This document shows positions 17,628-25,803 of a DNA stretch of 64,000 nucleotides, one piece after another (the first letter of the stretch is position 1; each line of letters opens with the position of its first letter). The stretch comes from CAVQBC01 sp963848415 (GTDB taxonomy: Bacteria > Actinomycetota > Thermoleophilia > Solirubrobacterales > Solirubrobacteraceae). The stretch is from positions 1,798,001 to 1,862,000 of the forward strand of contig CAWKDN010000001.1 of the NCBI GenBank assembly GCA_963848415.1, in the 5' to 3' direction. A model generated the notes under the pieces. That model worked only from the letters and a program-made list of their open reading frames with translations, was not told the origin of the DNA and ran no database searches. The translations under genes and the position numbers were made by a program.

Positions 17628-18578
17628 ATGGCCACCTGCGTCGTCACGGGTGGCGCGGGCTTCCTGGGCTCTCATCTGTGCGACGAGCTGCTGCGCCGCG
17701 GTCATCGCGTCGTCTGCGTCGACAACTTCGAGACCGGGTCCCTCGCCAACATCGAGCACATCCGCGCGCCGGAGTTCCGCTTCCAGCACGCCGACATCAC
17801 GGTGCCCTACTACGTCGAGGAGCCGGTCGACTTCGTCTACCACTTCGCGTCGCCGGCGTCGCCTATCGACTACCTGCGGCTGCCGCTGCACACGCTCAAG
17901 GTCGGCTCGATGGGCACGCACAACACGCTCGGGCTGGCCAAGCATCACCGCGCGCGCTTCCTGACCGCCTCGACCTCGGAGGTCTACGGCGACCCGAAGG
18001 TCCATCCCCAGCCGGAGTCCTACTGGGGGCACGTGAACCCGATCGGCCCGCGCGGCGTCTACGACGAGGCCAAGCGCTACGCCGAGGCGCTGACGATGGC
18101 CTATCACCGCCAGCAGGGCGTCGATACGGCGATCGTGCGGATCTTCAACACCTACGGCCCGCGCATGCGCCCGCACGACGGCCGCGCGATCCCGACCTTC
18201 ATGCGCCAGGCGCTGCTGGACCGGCCGCTGACGATCTTCGGCGACGGCTCCCAGACCCGCTCGTTCTGCTACGTCTCCGACCTGGTCGAGGGGATCATCC
18301 GGCTCGCGGAGTCCGGCTACCACCAGCCGGTCAATGTCGGCAACCCCAACGAGTTCACGCTGCTGGAGCTGGCCAACGCGGTGATCGAGGTGACCGGCTC
18401 GCGCTCGGAGCTCGTCTACGAGGCGCTGCCCACCGACGACCCGCAGGTCCGCCAGCCCGACATCACGCTCGCGCGCGAGGTGCTCGGCTGGGAGCCGGCG
18501 GTCGAGCTGCTCGACGGCCTGCGCCGGACGCTCGAGGCGTCCGGCGCCCAGGCGCTCACCGGCGACGGGCTGCGATGA
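17628..18578 (+). CDS. UDP-glucuronate decarboxylase-type SDR (UDP-xylose synthase family)
   Basis: A 316-residue extended SDR with the NAD loop GGAGFLG (residues 8-14), HFASPASPIDYLRLPLHTL and GSMGTHNTLGLAK, the catalytic Ser/Tyr/Lys in STSEVYGDP and YDEAKRYAEAL, and NTYGPRMRPHDGR. These segments are characteristic of UXS enzymes that convert UDP-glucuronate to UDP-xylose, though some relatives are 4,6-dehydratases. It opens the surface-polysaccharide genes; the sugar transferase follows 114 bp later. Confidence 0.9.
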   Translation: MATCVVTGGAGFLGSHLCDELLRRGHRVVCVDNFETGSLANIEHIRAPEFRFQHADITVPYYVEEPVDFVYHFASPASPIDYLRLPLHTLKVGSMGTHNTLGLAKHHRARFLTASTSEVYGDPKVHPQPESYWGHVNPIGPRGVYDEAKRYAEALTMAYHRQQGVDTAIVRIFNTYGPRMRPHDGRAIPTFMRQALLDRPLTIFGDGSQTRSFCYVSDLVEGIIRLAESGYHQPVNVGNPNEFTLLELANAVIEVTGSRSELVYEALPTDDPQVRQPDITLAREVLGWEPAVELLDGLRRTLEASGAQALTGDGLR

Positions 18579-18692
18579 GCGGGCCGGCGCCCCCGCCGGC
18601 CAGCCGCCCGAGGGACCGTGCGATGCAGCCGATCCTGCGAGAAAGGCCGCTCCGTCTGGGAGCCTGGGGCGTTGTGGGCAGGGGAACCCGAC

Positions 18693-20225
18693 GTGGCTGA
18701 CGCCCCCACCCAGACCGAGGTAGCACCCGCCCCGGCCCCGCGGCTGGACGGCCCGTCGCCCGACCTCGTCCTCTCCGGCGTCGACGTCCGCCGCAAGCGC
18801 CCGCCGGCGCTTTCCTTCCTGCTGCGGCTGGAGACGGTGCGCCGGCTGCTGCGCGTCGTCAGCCTGCTGGCGATCGACTTCGCCGGCCTGTTCGGCGCCA
18901 TCTGCGCCGCCCTGATGCTCAAGGCCATCGTGCGCGACGGCGAGTGGGCGTGGGCGGCCTCGGTCGAGGAGACGCGCGAGACGATCGCCTTCGCCTACCT
19001 GGTGACGGTGTTGCTGTTCGCGCGCTCGGGGCTCTACGCCTCGCGCGCCCAGCGCCCCGGGCTGCCGCGCATCGTCTCCTCGCTCTTCCAGGTCACCGTG
19101 GTGGCGCTGGTCTTCGCGCTGATCCAGGGTGAGCAGTACTCGAGCTACTACATCTTCTACGCCTCGCTGTTCTTCGCCGTCGTGCTCGTCTCCTCACTGC
19201 GCTGGGTCTACGAGCGGGTGACCGGGGTGCTGCTGCGGGCCGCCGGCTACCGGCGGCGCGCGATCCTCGTCGGCTCGGGCAGCCACATCGAGGACGTCGC
19301 CCACGCCCTGGTCGACGAGGTGCACGCGCCGGTGGAGATGGTCGGCTTCATCTCGCTCACGCCGCGCCCCGACAACGGCCTGCGCTCGCTGGGCACGATG
19401 GACCGCCTCGGCGACGTGCTCGACCACCATCGCGTGCAGGAGGCGATCATCGCCGACCCGGACTTCCCGGAGGAGCGGGCCGTCGAGCTGGTCGACGCCT
19501 GCCACCGCCGCGGGGTCAAGGTGCGCATCGCGCCCTCGACGATGGAGGTCCTGGTCCACCGGGCGGAGTTCGTGCCAGGCTCCTCGGTCCCGCTCTTCGA
19601 GCTGCGCCCGCCGGTGTTCGAGGGCTTCGACTACCTCGTCAAGCGGACCTTCGACTTCATCGGGTCGCTGGCGCTCATCCTCGCGCTGAGCCCCGTGCTG
19701 GCCGTCATCGCGCTGGCCGTCTCGATGTCCTCGCGCGGGCCGGTGCTCTACCGCTCGCTGCGCCCGGGGATCGGCGGCGAGCCGTTCGCGTGCTTCAAGT
19801 TCCGCACCATGCGCACCGACGCCGATCAGCTGCAGGGCGACCTCGAGTCGCTCAACGAGGCCACCGGCGCGCTGTTCAAGATCCGCCACGACCCGCGCCT
19901 GACCCCGGTCGGGCGCCTGCTGCGCCGCTACTCGCTCGACGAGCTGCCCCAGCTCTTCAACGTGCTGCTCGGGCAGATGTCGCTCGTCGGCCCGCGGCCG
20001 CTGCCCCAGCGCGACTACGAGCAGCTCGACGACTGGCACAAGAAGCGCTACCTCGTGCTGCCCGGCATGACCGGCCTCTGGCAGGTCTCGGGGCGCTCGG
20101 AGCTGGACTTCGACGACCTGGTGCGGCTGGACTTCCTCTACCTCGAGCGCTGGTCGGTCGGGCTCGACCTGACCATCCTGCTCAAGACGCTGCCGGCTGT
20201 GCTCTCGCGGCGCGGGGCGTTCTGA
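18693..20225 (+). CDS. Polyprenyl-phosphate sugar phosphotransferase (exopolysaccharide initiating enzyme)
   Basis: A 510-residue protein started at GTG 18693, which follows an AGGGGAA ribosome site; the longer frame to 18618 is less plausible. It has a soluble N-terminus, about four membrane helices, a CoA-binding-like Rossmann segment (RRAILVGSG), a further helix (FDFIGSLALILALSPVLAV) and the catalytic Bac_transf domain with FKFRTMRTDAD, SLDELPQLFNVLLGQMSLVG and GMTGLWQVSGRS. It transfers a sugar-1-phosphate from UDP-sugar to undecaprenyl phosphate to start glycan repeat synthesis at the inner face of the membrane. The sugar is not predictable. Confidence 0.93.
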   Translation: MADAPTQTEVAPAPAPRLDGPSPDLVLSGVDVRRKRPPALSFLLRLETVRRLLRVVSLLAIDFAGLFGAICAALMLKAIVRDGEWAWAASVEETRETIAFAYLVTVLLFARSGLYASRAQRPGLPRIVSSLFQVTVVALVFALIQGEQYSSYYIFYASLFFAVVLVSSLRWVYERVTGVLLRAAGYRRRAILVGSGSHIEDVAHALVDEVHAPVEMVGFISLTPRPDNGLRSLGTMDRLGDVLDHHRVQEAIIADPDFPEERAVELVDACHRRGVKVRIAPSTMEVLVHRAEFVPGSSVPLFELRPPVFEGFDYLVKRTFDFIGSLALILALSPVLAVIALAVSMSSRGPVLYRSLRPGIGGEPFACFKFRTMRTDADQLQGDLESLNEATGALFKIRHDPRLTPVGRLLRRYSLDELPQLFNVLLGQMSLVGPRPLPQRDYEQLDDWHKKRYLVLPGMTGLWQVSGRSELDFDDLVRLDFLYLERWSVGLDLTILLKTLPAVLSRRGAF

Positions 20226-20302
20226 GCACCGGGGAGCCGCGGCCCGACGCGCACGCCCGTCCCGCGGGCGCCGGCGACGAGGCCGTCGAGGCGGCGGGGA
20301 AG

Positions 20303-20656
20303 ATGTCCGAGGCGCTCGAGACGCTCGAGCGCGCGCGCGGCCACCTCTACGCGTTCCATCAGCTGGTCGGGGAGGCCGATCTCCAGCTCGACGAGGTGCG
20401 CGGGCTGCTCGCCCGCTGCGGCGCGGGCTCCCTGGCCGACGATCTCGCCCGCGAGCTGATCGGGCGCAACGTCATCGCCGGCCGCTGGACGTTCCAGGTC
20501 GTCGAGGAGTTCGACGTCGGCTACTGGACGGTCTTCCGCGCGCACGAGCAGGCCATCCGCGACGCGCTCGTCGGCGGCCGGCGCCACGTCTTCGAGGCCG
20601 AGATGAAGGAGCGGCGGCGCACGCCGGGCGAGCAGGGCCACGGCGCGACGCCGTAG
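20303..20656 (+). CDS. Conserved hypothetical protein
   Basis: A 117-residue soluble protein from ATG 20303, MSEALETLERARGHLYAFHQ. It is rich in helix and contains a dense central motif, ARELIGRNVIAGRWTFQVVE, followed by EEFDVGYWTVFRAHE, which looks like a conserved functional patch. I recall similar short proteins in other actinobacteria but no assigned function. It follows the sugar transferase by 77 bp and converges with the HhH-GPD gene. A longer frame upstream (19790) is a shadow of the transferase gene. Confidence 0.7.
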   Translation: MSEALETLERARGHLYAFHQLVGEADLQLDEVRGLLARCGAGSLADDLARELIGRNVIAGRWTFQVVEEFDVGYWTVFRAHEQAIRDALVGGRRHVFEAEMKERRRTPGEQGHGATP

Positions 20657-20714
20657 AGGCTCACCACCACCGCCGCTCGAACCCCGCTCGGGGGGCGAAC
20701 GGTCCCGCGCGGCC

Positions 20715-21266
20715 CTAGGAGGCCGCCGCGGCCCGCGACCACTCGGCCTTGTGGACCCGCTTGGCCGCCTGGTAGTCGGCGAGCGCCTGCGGGGAGTCGA
20801 CGTCGCCGAGCGTCGGGTGCCACGGCACCAGCTCCTGGGCGGCCTCGACACCGAAGCGCTTGGCGAGCACCGCGCCGAGCGACTTGATCTTCATCTCGCC
20901 GAAGCCGGGCAGCGCGGCGAGGTTCGCACGCAGCTGCCGGCCGTCGGCCGCGTCGGTCCAGACGCGCGCCGCGTCGCCGTCGTAGGTGTCGCGCAGGTGG
21001 ACCGCGAGGTCGTGCACGCGCTTGGCCATCACCGCCGGATAGCGGTGGATGGCGGGCGGCGTGCGGAAGACGGGCTCGAGCTCGGCGGCGGCCAGCGTCG
21101 CGGCGTCGATCGCGCCGAGGCGCTCCTTGAGGGCGAGCGGCCCGCTGAACGCCTTCTGGACCGTCACCTGCTGGTCGAGCGCGAAGCCGACCAGCAGCGC
21201 CATCGGGTCGCCGGCCACCAGTGCGTTGGCGTCGTCTGACTCGGTGAAGTACAGGCGGTCGGGCAC
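20715..21266 (-). CDS. HhH-GPD-type base-excision DNA repair protein
   Basis: A 183-residue protein with a DNA-glycosylase-like fold: MALLVGFALDQQVTVQKAF matches the start of the HhH-GPD domain, and LPGFGEMKIKSLGAVLAKRF is the helix-hairpin-helix with its conserved LPGxG turn. The catalytic Asp usually found after the hairpin is not obvious. No 4Fe-4S Cys cluster. The short single-domain architecture is known from actinobacterial proteins annotated as HhH-GPD-type repair proteins; its substrate lesion is unknown. Confidence 0.85.
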   Translation of the reverse strand: MPDRLYFTESDDANALVAGDPMALLVGFALDQQVTVQKAFSGPLALKERLGAIDAATLAAAELEPVFRTPPAIHRYPAVMAKRVHDLAVHLRDTYDGDAARVWTDAADGRQLRANLAALPGFGEMKIKSLGAVLAKRFGVEAAQELVPWHPTLGDVDSPQALADYQAAKRVHKAEWSRAAAAS

Positions 21267-21341
21267 GGGGCGATCGTAGCGATGAGCCGCCCGCCGCCCG
21301 GCGGTCCAAGCGCCATGCGAACCGGCGAGACGAGGAACGAG

Positions 21342-21687
21342 ATGTTGCTGGAGGACAAGGTCGCGGTGGTCTACGGGGGCGGTGGGTCGATGGGCGGCGC
21401 GGTGGCGCGCGCGTCCACCTCGCCGGGCGCACGCCCGCGAAGCTCGAGGTGGTGGCCGAGGAGATCCGCTGGGCCGGCGGGTGGCCGAGACGGCCCAGGT
21501 GGACGCCCACGATCCGGCTGCGGTCGAGGCCCACGTCGACGCCGTCGCGCGCGCCGCCGGCCGGATCTCCTCCTCGGCGGCGCGCGTGTCGGGCCCGCAG
21601 ATGGGCGGCTTCAGCCTCGCCTGCGCGGCGATCGAGTGCCTGGCCCGCTCGCTCGCCGGCCTGACCTGCGGAGCGATCGTGGACTGA
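21342..21687 (+). pseudogene. Short-chain dehydrogenase/reductase remnant
   Basis: ATG 21342 begins MLLEDKVAVVYGGGGSMGGA, the N-terminal NAD(P) loop of an SDR. After about 20 codons the frame is lost; a neighbouring frame carries KLEVVAEEIRW and another VAETAQVDAHDPAAVEAHVD, then a fragment MGGFSLACAAIECLARSLAG. These pieces are in SDR order but the central part, including the catalytic Tyr-Lys, is missing. Multiple frame changes plus internal loss make this a true broken gene rather than a single sequencing error. Confidence 0.75.
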
Positions 21688-21709
21688 GGAGTCGGGGCAG
21701 AATGCGGCG

Positions 21710-22126
21710 ATGAGCGACTACACGATCGTCACCGCCGACGAGGTGCCCGACTTCTACGCGGGCTCCGACGTGCCGGGGGAGTTCCGGCCCTTGACCGACG
21801 CCCTCGGCAGCGAGCAGGTCGCACTGACGCTGATCCGCGTGCCGCCGCACTCGGACTTCGAGCAGGGCACCGGCCACTTCCACGACCGCCAGGAGGAGAT
21901 CTACCTCGTCACCCGCGGCACGCTGACGATGCGCTGCGGCGACGACGTCCACGCCGTCCCGGCCGGATCGGCGGTGCGCGTCGCGCCGCGCACGCCGCGC
22001 TCGCACCGCAACGAGGGCGACCAGCCGGTCGAGCTGTGGGCCGTCTCCCAGAAGCTCGACGACTCCGGGGCGACCAAGCTCGACGACTTCTGGGAGGCCT
22101 CGCCCGACGCGGCGCAGACGCGCTGA
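21710..22126 (+). CDS. Cupin-domain protein
   Basis: A 138-residue single-cupin protein starting MSDYTIVTADEVPDF. Cupin motif 1 is represented by GTGHFHDRQEEIYLVTRGTL (two His and a Glu as likely metal ligands) and motif 2 by VRVAPRTPRSHRNEG. Such proteins bind a metal and often a small sugar or acid ligand. It stands between the broken SDR gene and the converging glycosyltransferase gene. Function unassigned. Confidence 0.8.
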   Translation: MSDYTIVTADEVPDFYAGSDVPGEFRPLTDALGSEQVALTLIRVPPHSDFEQGTGHFHDRQEEIYLVTRGTLTMRCGDDVHAVPAGSAVRVAPRTPRSHRNEGDQPVELWAVSQKLDDSGATKLDDFWEASPDAAQTR

Positions 22127-22135
22127 CGCCGAGCG

Positions 22136-23074
22136 CTAGGCGGACTCGCCGGCGGCCCGCGCGTAGACCATCCAGGTGGCGCCTGCAGCGTCGGCCCAGC
22201 TCCAGGCCGACGGCGCCGGGACGGGCCGGCTGGCGCCCTCCGCGGCGGCGACCAGGCCCGGCAGGTCGTCGACCGAGACGAAGGTGGCGCGCTCGCCCAG
22301 CGAGTCGCGCAGCGACGGGAGGTCGCTCGCGACCACCGGCGTGCCGCAGGCCAGCGCCTCGACCGCCGAGAGGCCGAAGCCCTCGTCGTTTGCGGGCAGC
22401 ACGAGCGCGTGGGCGCCCGTGTAGAGCGCCGCGAGCTCCTCGTCGGCGATCTGCCCGGTGACGGTCACGCCGGGCAGCTCGTGCGCCCAGCGGCCGGCGT
22501 CGCCGACGAGCACGAGCGGCAGGCGCCGCGCCACCTCGGTCAGCGGGCCGATCCGCTTGCGGGGATCGGGATGGCGCAGCCCGCCGACCCACAACAGGTA
22601 GTCGGGCGGGACGCCGAAGCGCTCGCGCGCCGCAGTGACCTCGTGTCGTCCGCGCGGGAAGAAGGTGGGATCGGGCGCCTCGGGCACCACGTGGAGGTTC
22701 TCGGGGTCCAGCTCGAGCAGGCGCTCGGCGTCGGCGGCGATGGTGCGGGTCGGCACGATCACCCGCGTCGCCCGCTGCACGGCGAGCGAGCGCAACCGCA
22801 GGCGCAGCCCGCCGCGCAGGTACGCGCCCGCGCGCTTGAGGCCCGCGACCTCGTGCACCGTCACCACGGTGGGAACGCGCGGGCGCAGCGGCGCGCCCTC
22901 CGCCCAGGGCGTGTGGTAGACGTCGGAGCCGCGCGGCCGGTGGCCCTCTGCGAGCGTGCCGCCCCGCTCGGCCGCTTCGGCGATCAGCGCGTCGCGCAGA
23001 CAGCGCGTGTAGCGGCCGATGCCGCCGGTGTCGCTCGCCGGCGAGGAGTCGAAGGTCACCTTCAGCGCGGTCAC
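22136..23074 (-). CDS. Glycosyltransferase, GT4 family
   Basis: A 312-residue GT-B enzyme started at GTG 23074, which overlaps the stop of the upstream transferase (GTGA). The N-terminal half has DTGGIGRYTRCLRDALIAE and HTPWAEGAPL; the C-terminal donor-binding half has DPRKRIGPLTEVARRLPLVL and the EX7E-type NDEGFGLSAVEALACGTPVV. Such enzymes retain the anomeric configuration and add a sugar from a nucleotide donor to the growing glycan. Part of the polysaccharide locus; donor unknown. Confidence 0.9.
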   Translation of the reverse strand: MTALKVTFDSSPASDTGGIGRYTRCLRDALIAEAAERGGTLAEGHRPRGSDVYHTPWAEGAPLRPRVPTVVTVHEVAGLKRAGAYLRGGLRLRLRSLAVQRATRVIVPTRTIAADAERLLELDPENLHVVPEAPDPTFFPRGRHEVTAARERFGVPPDYLLWVGGLRHPDPRKRIGPLTEVARRLPLVLVGDAGRWAHELPGVTVTGQIADEELAALYTGAHALVLPANDEGFGLSAVEALACGTPVVASDLPSLRDSLGERATFVSVDDLPGLVAAAEGASRPVPAPSAWSWADAAGATWMVYARAAGESA

Positions 23075-24069
23075 GGCGTCGCGGCCCCGACGGGCGCGAT
23101 CAGCGCGGCCACGTGGCCGGCGTAGCGGTCGGCGTGCCAGCGCCGCGCCCGCGCGCACCCGGCCGCGCCCATCGTCGTCCGGTGCTGGAGCACTTCCAGC
23201 ACGGCCGTCGCCAGCGCCGCGGGGTCGTCGGGGGGCACGAGGCGCCCGGTCACCCCGTCCTCGACCACCTCCGCGAGCCCGCCGGCGTGGGCGGCCACGA
23301 CCGGCGTGCCCGCGTTCATCGCCTCGGCCGCGACGGTGCCGAAGGCCTCCTCGCGGGCGGGATAGACGAGCACGTCGAGCGCGCCGAGCAGGCCGGCCGC
23401 CCCGTCGACCCACTCGTAGTGCTCGACGGCGCCGGTGCTCTTGAGCGCCTGGAGGTACTGGGGCGTCTCGCCGTAGGGGTCGCCGCCGACGACGACGACG
23501 CGCGCACCGGCCACCGCCAGCGCGGGCGCGGCGCGCACGAGGTCGTCGACGCCCTTGCGCGGCTCGATCCGCCCGACGTAGCCCACGACGGGACGGCCCG
23601 GGTCCGGCGGCCACGGCGGGCGCACCGGCGGCGGCTCGGGCTCGATCGGCGCGCCGACGACGTGGGCGCGCTCGCCCAGCTCACCGAGTCGCTCGGCGGC
23701 CGCCTCGGAGTCGACCAGGACGACGTCGGCGCGCGACCACGCCCGCGCCGGCTTCTCCGGCATGCCGTGCACGTGCAGGACGCTGCGCGCGCCGCCGGCG
23801 CCGCGCAGCAGGCGCGCGCATCCGGCGCCGTTGAGGTAGACGACGTCGGCGCCGCGCGCCAGCCGGCGCGCGCGCGGTCCGCCGGGGCCGGCCACGCCCG
23901 CCGGCCGCCAGGCGAGCCCCGCGCGCGCGGCGCGGTCGTGCAGGGCCCCCGCGGGCGAGGTCAGGGTCACGGACCAGCCACACGCGCGCAGCCGCCCGAG
24001 GAGCCGCAACAGCCCCAGTTCCGCCCCGCCCAGGTCGCCGGCCGGCGCAACGGCCAGCAGGTTCGTCAT
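23071..24069 (-). CDS. Glycosyltransferase, GT4 family
   Basis: A 332-residue GT-B enzyme from ATG 24069 (MTNLLAVAPAGDLGGAELGL), with the acceptor-side GGAE glycine loop, a middle VLHVHGMPEKPARAWSRADV, and the donor-side VVGYVGRIEPRKGVDDLVRA and EEAFGTVAAEAMNAGTPVVA. First gene of a two-gene unit with the next GT4, joined by GTGA. Its start is only 16 bp from that of the divergent methyltransferase, so the two promoters must overlap the coding regions or each other. Confidence 0.9.
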   Translation of the reverse strand: MTNLLAVAPAGDLGGAELGLLRLLGRLRACGWSVTLTSPAGALHDRAARAGLAWRPAGVAGPGGPRARRLARGADVVYLNGAGCARLLRGAGGARSVLHVHGMPEKPARAWSRADVVLVDSEAAAERLGELGERAHVVGAPIEPEPPPVRPPWPPDPGRPVVGYVGRIEPRKGVDDLVRAAPALAVAGARVVVVGGDPYGETPQYLQALKSTGAVEHYEWVDGAAGLLGALDVLVYPAREEAFGTVAAEAMNAGTPVVAAHAGGLAEVVEDGVTGRLVPPDDPAALATAVLEVLQHRTTMGAAGCARARRWHADRYAGHVAALIAPVGAATP

Positions 24070-24085
24070 CCGGCGCGACGATACC

Positions 24086-24709
24086 GTGCGAGAAGTGGAT
24101 GACCGCGCATTCGCCGACCGTGACTGGGCCGGCGCGGCGCAGGATCCCGTGCCGTGGGCGTGGGCCCAGCGGCGCGCCCTGCTGCTGGCGGCCGTCCGCC
24201 CGGGCGAGCGGGTGCTCGACCTCGGCTGCGGGGCCGGGCGCTTCGTGGCCGCCCTGCGCGACGCCGGCGCCGACCCGGTCGGGGTCGAGCTCGCTCCGGC
24301 CGCGCTGGAACGGGCGTGGGGCAACGTCGCCGGCGCCGACCTGCGCGCGGCCGGGCCCGACGGCACGCTCCCGCTCGAGCACGGCTCCGTCGACCTCGTG
24401 TGGTGCAGCGAGGTGCTCGAGCACGTGGCCGACACGCTCTACCTGCTGACCGAGGCGCGGCGGGTCCTGCGGCCGGCGGGGCGCCTGCTGGTGACCACCC
24501 CCGGCCACGGCGTCCTGCGGCGGACCGCGATCGCGCTCGCCCGCTTCGACGCCCACTTCGACCCGCTCGGTGGCCACCTGCGCTTCTACACGCGCGCGTC
24601 GCTCGCTCGCGCGCTGACCGCGACCGGGTTCGGGGACGTGCGGGTGGCCCCGGCCCGCGGCCGCCCGCCGTTGCGCGGCACGCTGGTCGCCCGCGCGGCA
24701 CGCGGCTAG
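24086..24709 (+). CDS. Class I SAM-dependent methyltransferase
   Basis: A 207-residue protein with the SAM loop VLDLGCGAGRFVAALRDAGA, the acidic loop GVELAPAALERA, and WCSEVLEHVADTLYLLTEA with AARRVLRPAGRLLVTTPG style post motifs. Either GTG 24086 or GTG 24095 could start it. The C-terminal HLRFYTRASLARALTATGF is typical of methyltransferases in polysaccharide clusters, where they cap or modify sugars. It converges with the FAD enzyme gene with stops overlapping by 4 bp. Confidence 0.88.
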   Translation: MREVDDRAFADRDWAGAAQDPVPWAWAQRRALLLAAVRPGERVLDLGCGAGRFVAALRDAGADPVGVELAPAALERAWGNVAGADLRAAGPDGTLPLEHGSVDLVWCSEVLEHVADTLYLLTEARRVLRPAGRLLVTTPGHGVLRRTAIALARFDAHFDPLGGHLRFYTRASLARALTATGFGDVRVAPARGRPPLRGTLVARAARG

Positions 24710-25803
24710 CGCGGCTCGCCGAGCCGGGCCTGCGGGCGCAGGTCGTCAAGCAGGCCGTCGCCGGCGGCGGCGCGGGCGAGCGCCTGCCCGAGCCCCGGCG
24801 CCTGCTTGTAGAGGTTGTGACCGGCAAGGAAGAGGATCCCCTCGGCCTCCCAGACGGCGACGCCGTCCTCGCTCCACGGCAGCTCGGTCACCCAGCAGTG
24901 GCGGTGGCCGACCGGCTCCGGGTCCAGCCCGGGCAGCGCCCGGCGCACGTAGGCGCTCGCGCGCTCGGCGAGCGCGGCGAGGCTGCCGGGATCGAGCAGG
25001 CTGCCGTCCTCCTGCGTGTCGACGGTCTGGCTGAGGCCGACGCCGTAGCGGGTGTTGCCTGGGCCGGCGGCGGCGTAGGTCCCGACCTCGCCGAAGGCGC
25101 CGCTCGAGTCCTGCAGGCACGCGAGCCGCGCGGGCGGCTCGCCGCGCACGGCGAAGGTCAGGCGGGCGTGCGCCGCCAGGCGCACCGGCAGCGCGACGCC
25201 GACCGCGCGCGCCAGTCGCGCGGTGCCGCGCCCGGCGCAGACCACGACCCGCTCGTGCTCGGAGCGCGCGCCGCCGGCCCGCACCTCGACCGTGCCGCGG
25301 CCGGTCGGGCGCACGGAGATCACCTCGTCGGCGACGAGCGCATCCCCGAGCGCGCCGCTGAGCGCCGCGATCGCGGCCGTCGTGCGAATGGCGCCGCCCG
25401 CCTCGTCGAGCATGGCCGGGCCGTCGTAGGCCGCGAGCAGCGGCTGGCGCGTGGCGAGCTCCTCGCGATCGATCCGGCGCGCCGGCACGCCGACGGCCTC
25501 GAGCACCCGCAGGCGCTCCTCGATCCGGTCGCCGAGCGCCACCGCGCCATCGCCCGAGACCAGCTCCGCGCCGAGCCGCTCGCCCCACTCGTCATAGAGC
25601 CGCCGGCTGTCGCGCGCGAAGGCCACGAGCCGGGGGTCGTCGTGGGCGTGGCGGAAGACGCGTCCCTCGCCGCCGGACTGGCCGTTGCCGGGGACGCCGC
25701 TCTCGTACACGCGCACGCCCACCCCGAGCTCCCGCAGCGCGTAGGCGGCGCACAGCCCGGCGATGCCGGCGCCGACGACCGCGACCGGCGGCTCGACGCT
25801 CAC
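24706..25803 (-). CDS. FAD-dependent oxidoreductase (DAO/sarcosine oxidase-like)
   Basis: A 365-residue flavoprotein starting at GTG 25803, overlapping the O-antigen ligase stop (GTGA). The dinucleotide loop is VAVVGAGIAGLCAAYALREL, followed by GNGQSGGEGRVFRHAH, which is the family's region near the FAD, and a C-terminal GILFLAGHNLYKQAPGLG. Members oxidise amines or amino acids such as sarcosine or N-methyl amino acids. Its place at the end of the glycan operon suggests, as inference only, oxidation of an amino sugar or amino-acid substituent. Confidence 0.85.
   Translation of the reverse strand: MSVEPPVAVVGAGIAGLCAAYALRELGVGVRVYESGVPGNGQSGGEGRVFRHAHDDPRLVAFARDSRRLYDEWGERLGAELVSGDGAVALGDRIEERLRVLEAVGVPARRIDREELATRQPLLAAYDGPAMLDEAGGAIRTTAAIAALSGALGDALVADEVISVRPTGRGTVEVRAGGARSEHERVVVCAGRGTARLARAVGVALPVRLAAHARLTFAVRGEPPARLACLQDSSGAFGEVGTYAAAGPGNTRYGVGLSQTVDTQEDGSLLDPGSLAALAERASAYVRRALPGLDPEPVGHRHCWVTELPWSEDGVAVWEAEGILFLAGHNLYKQAPGLGQALARAAAGDGLLDDLRPQARLGEPR

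Noticed and set aside
21282..21713. Intact short-chain dehydrogenase
   Set aside because: The frame is lost after about 20 codons and the catalytic region is missing.
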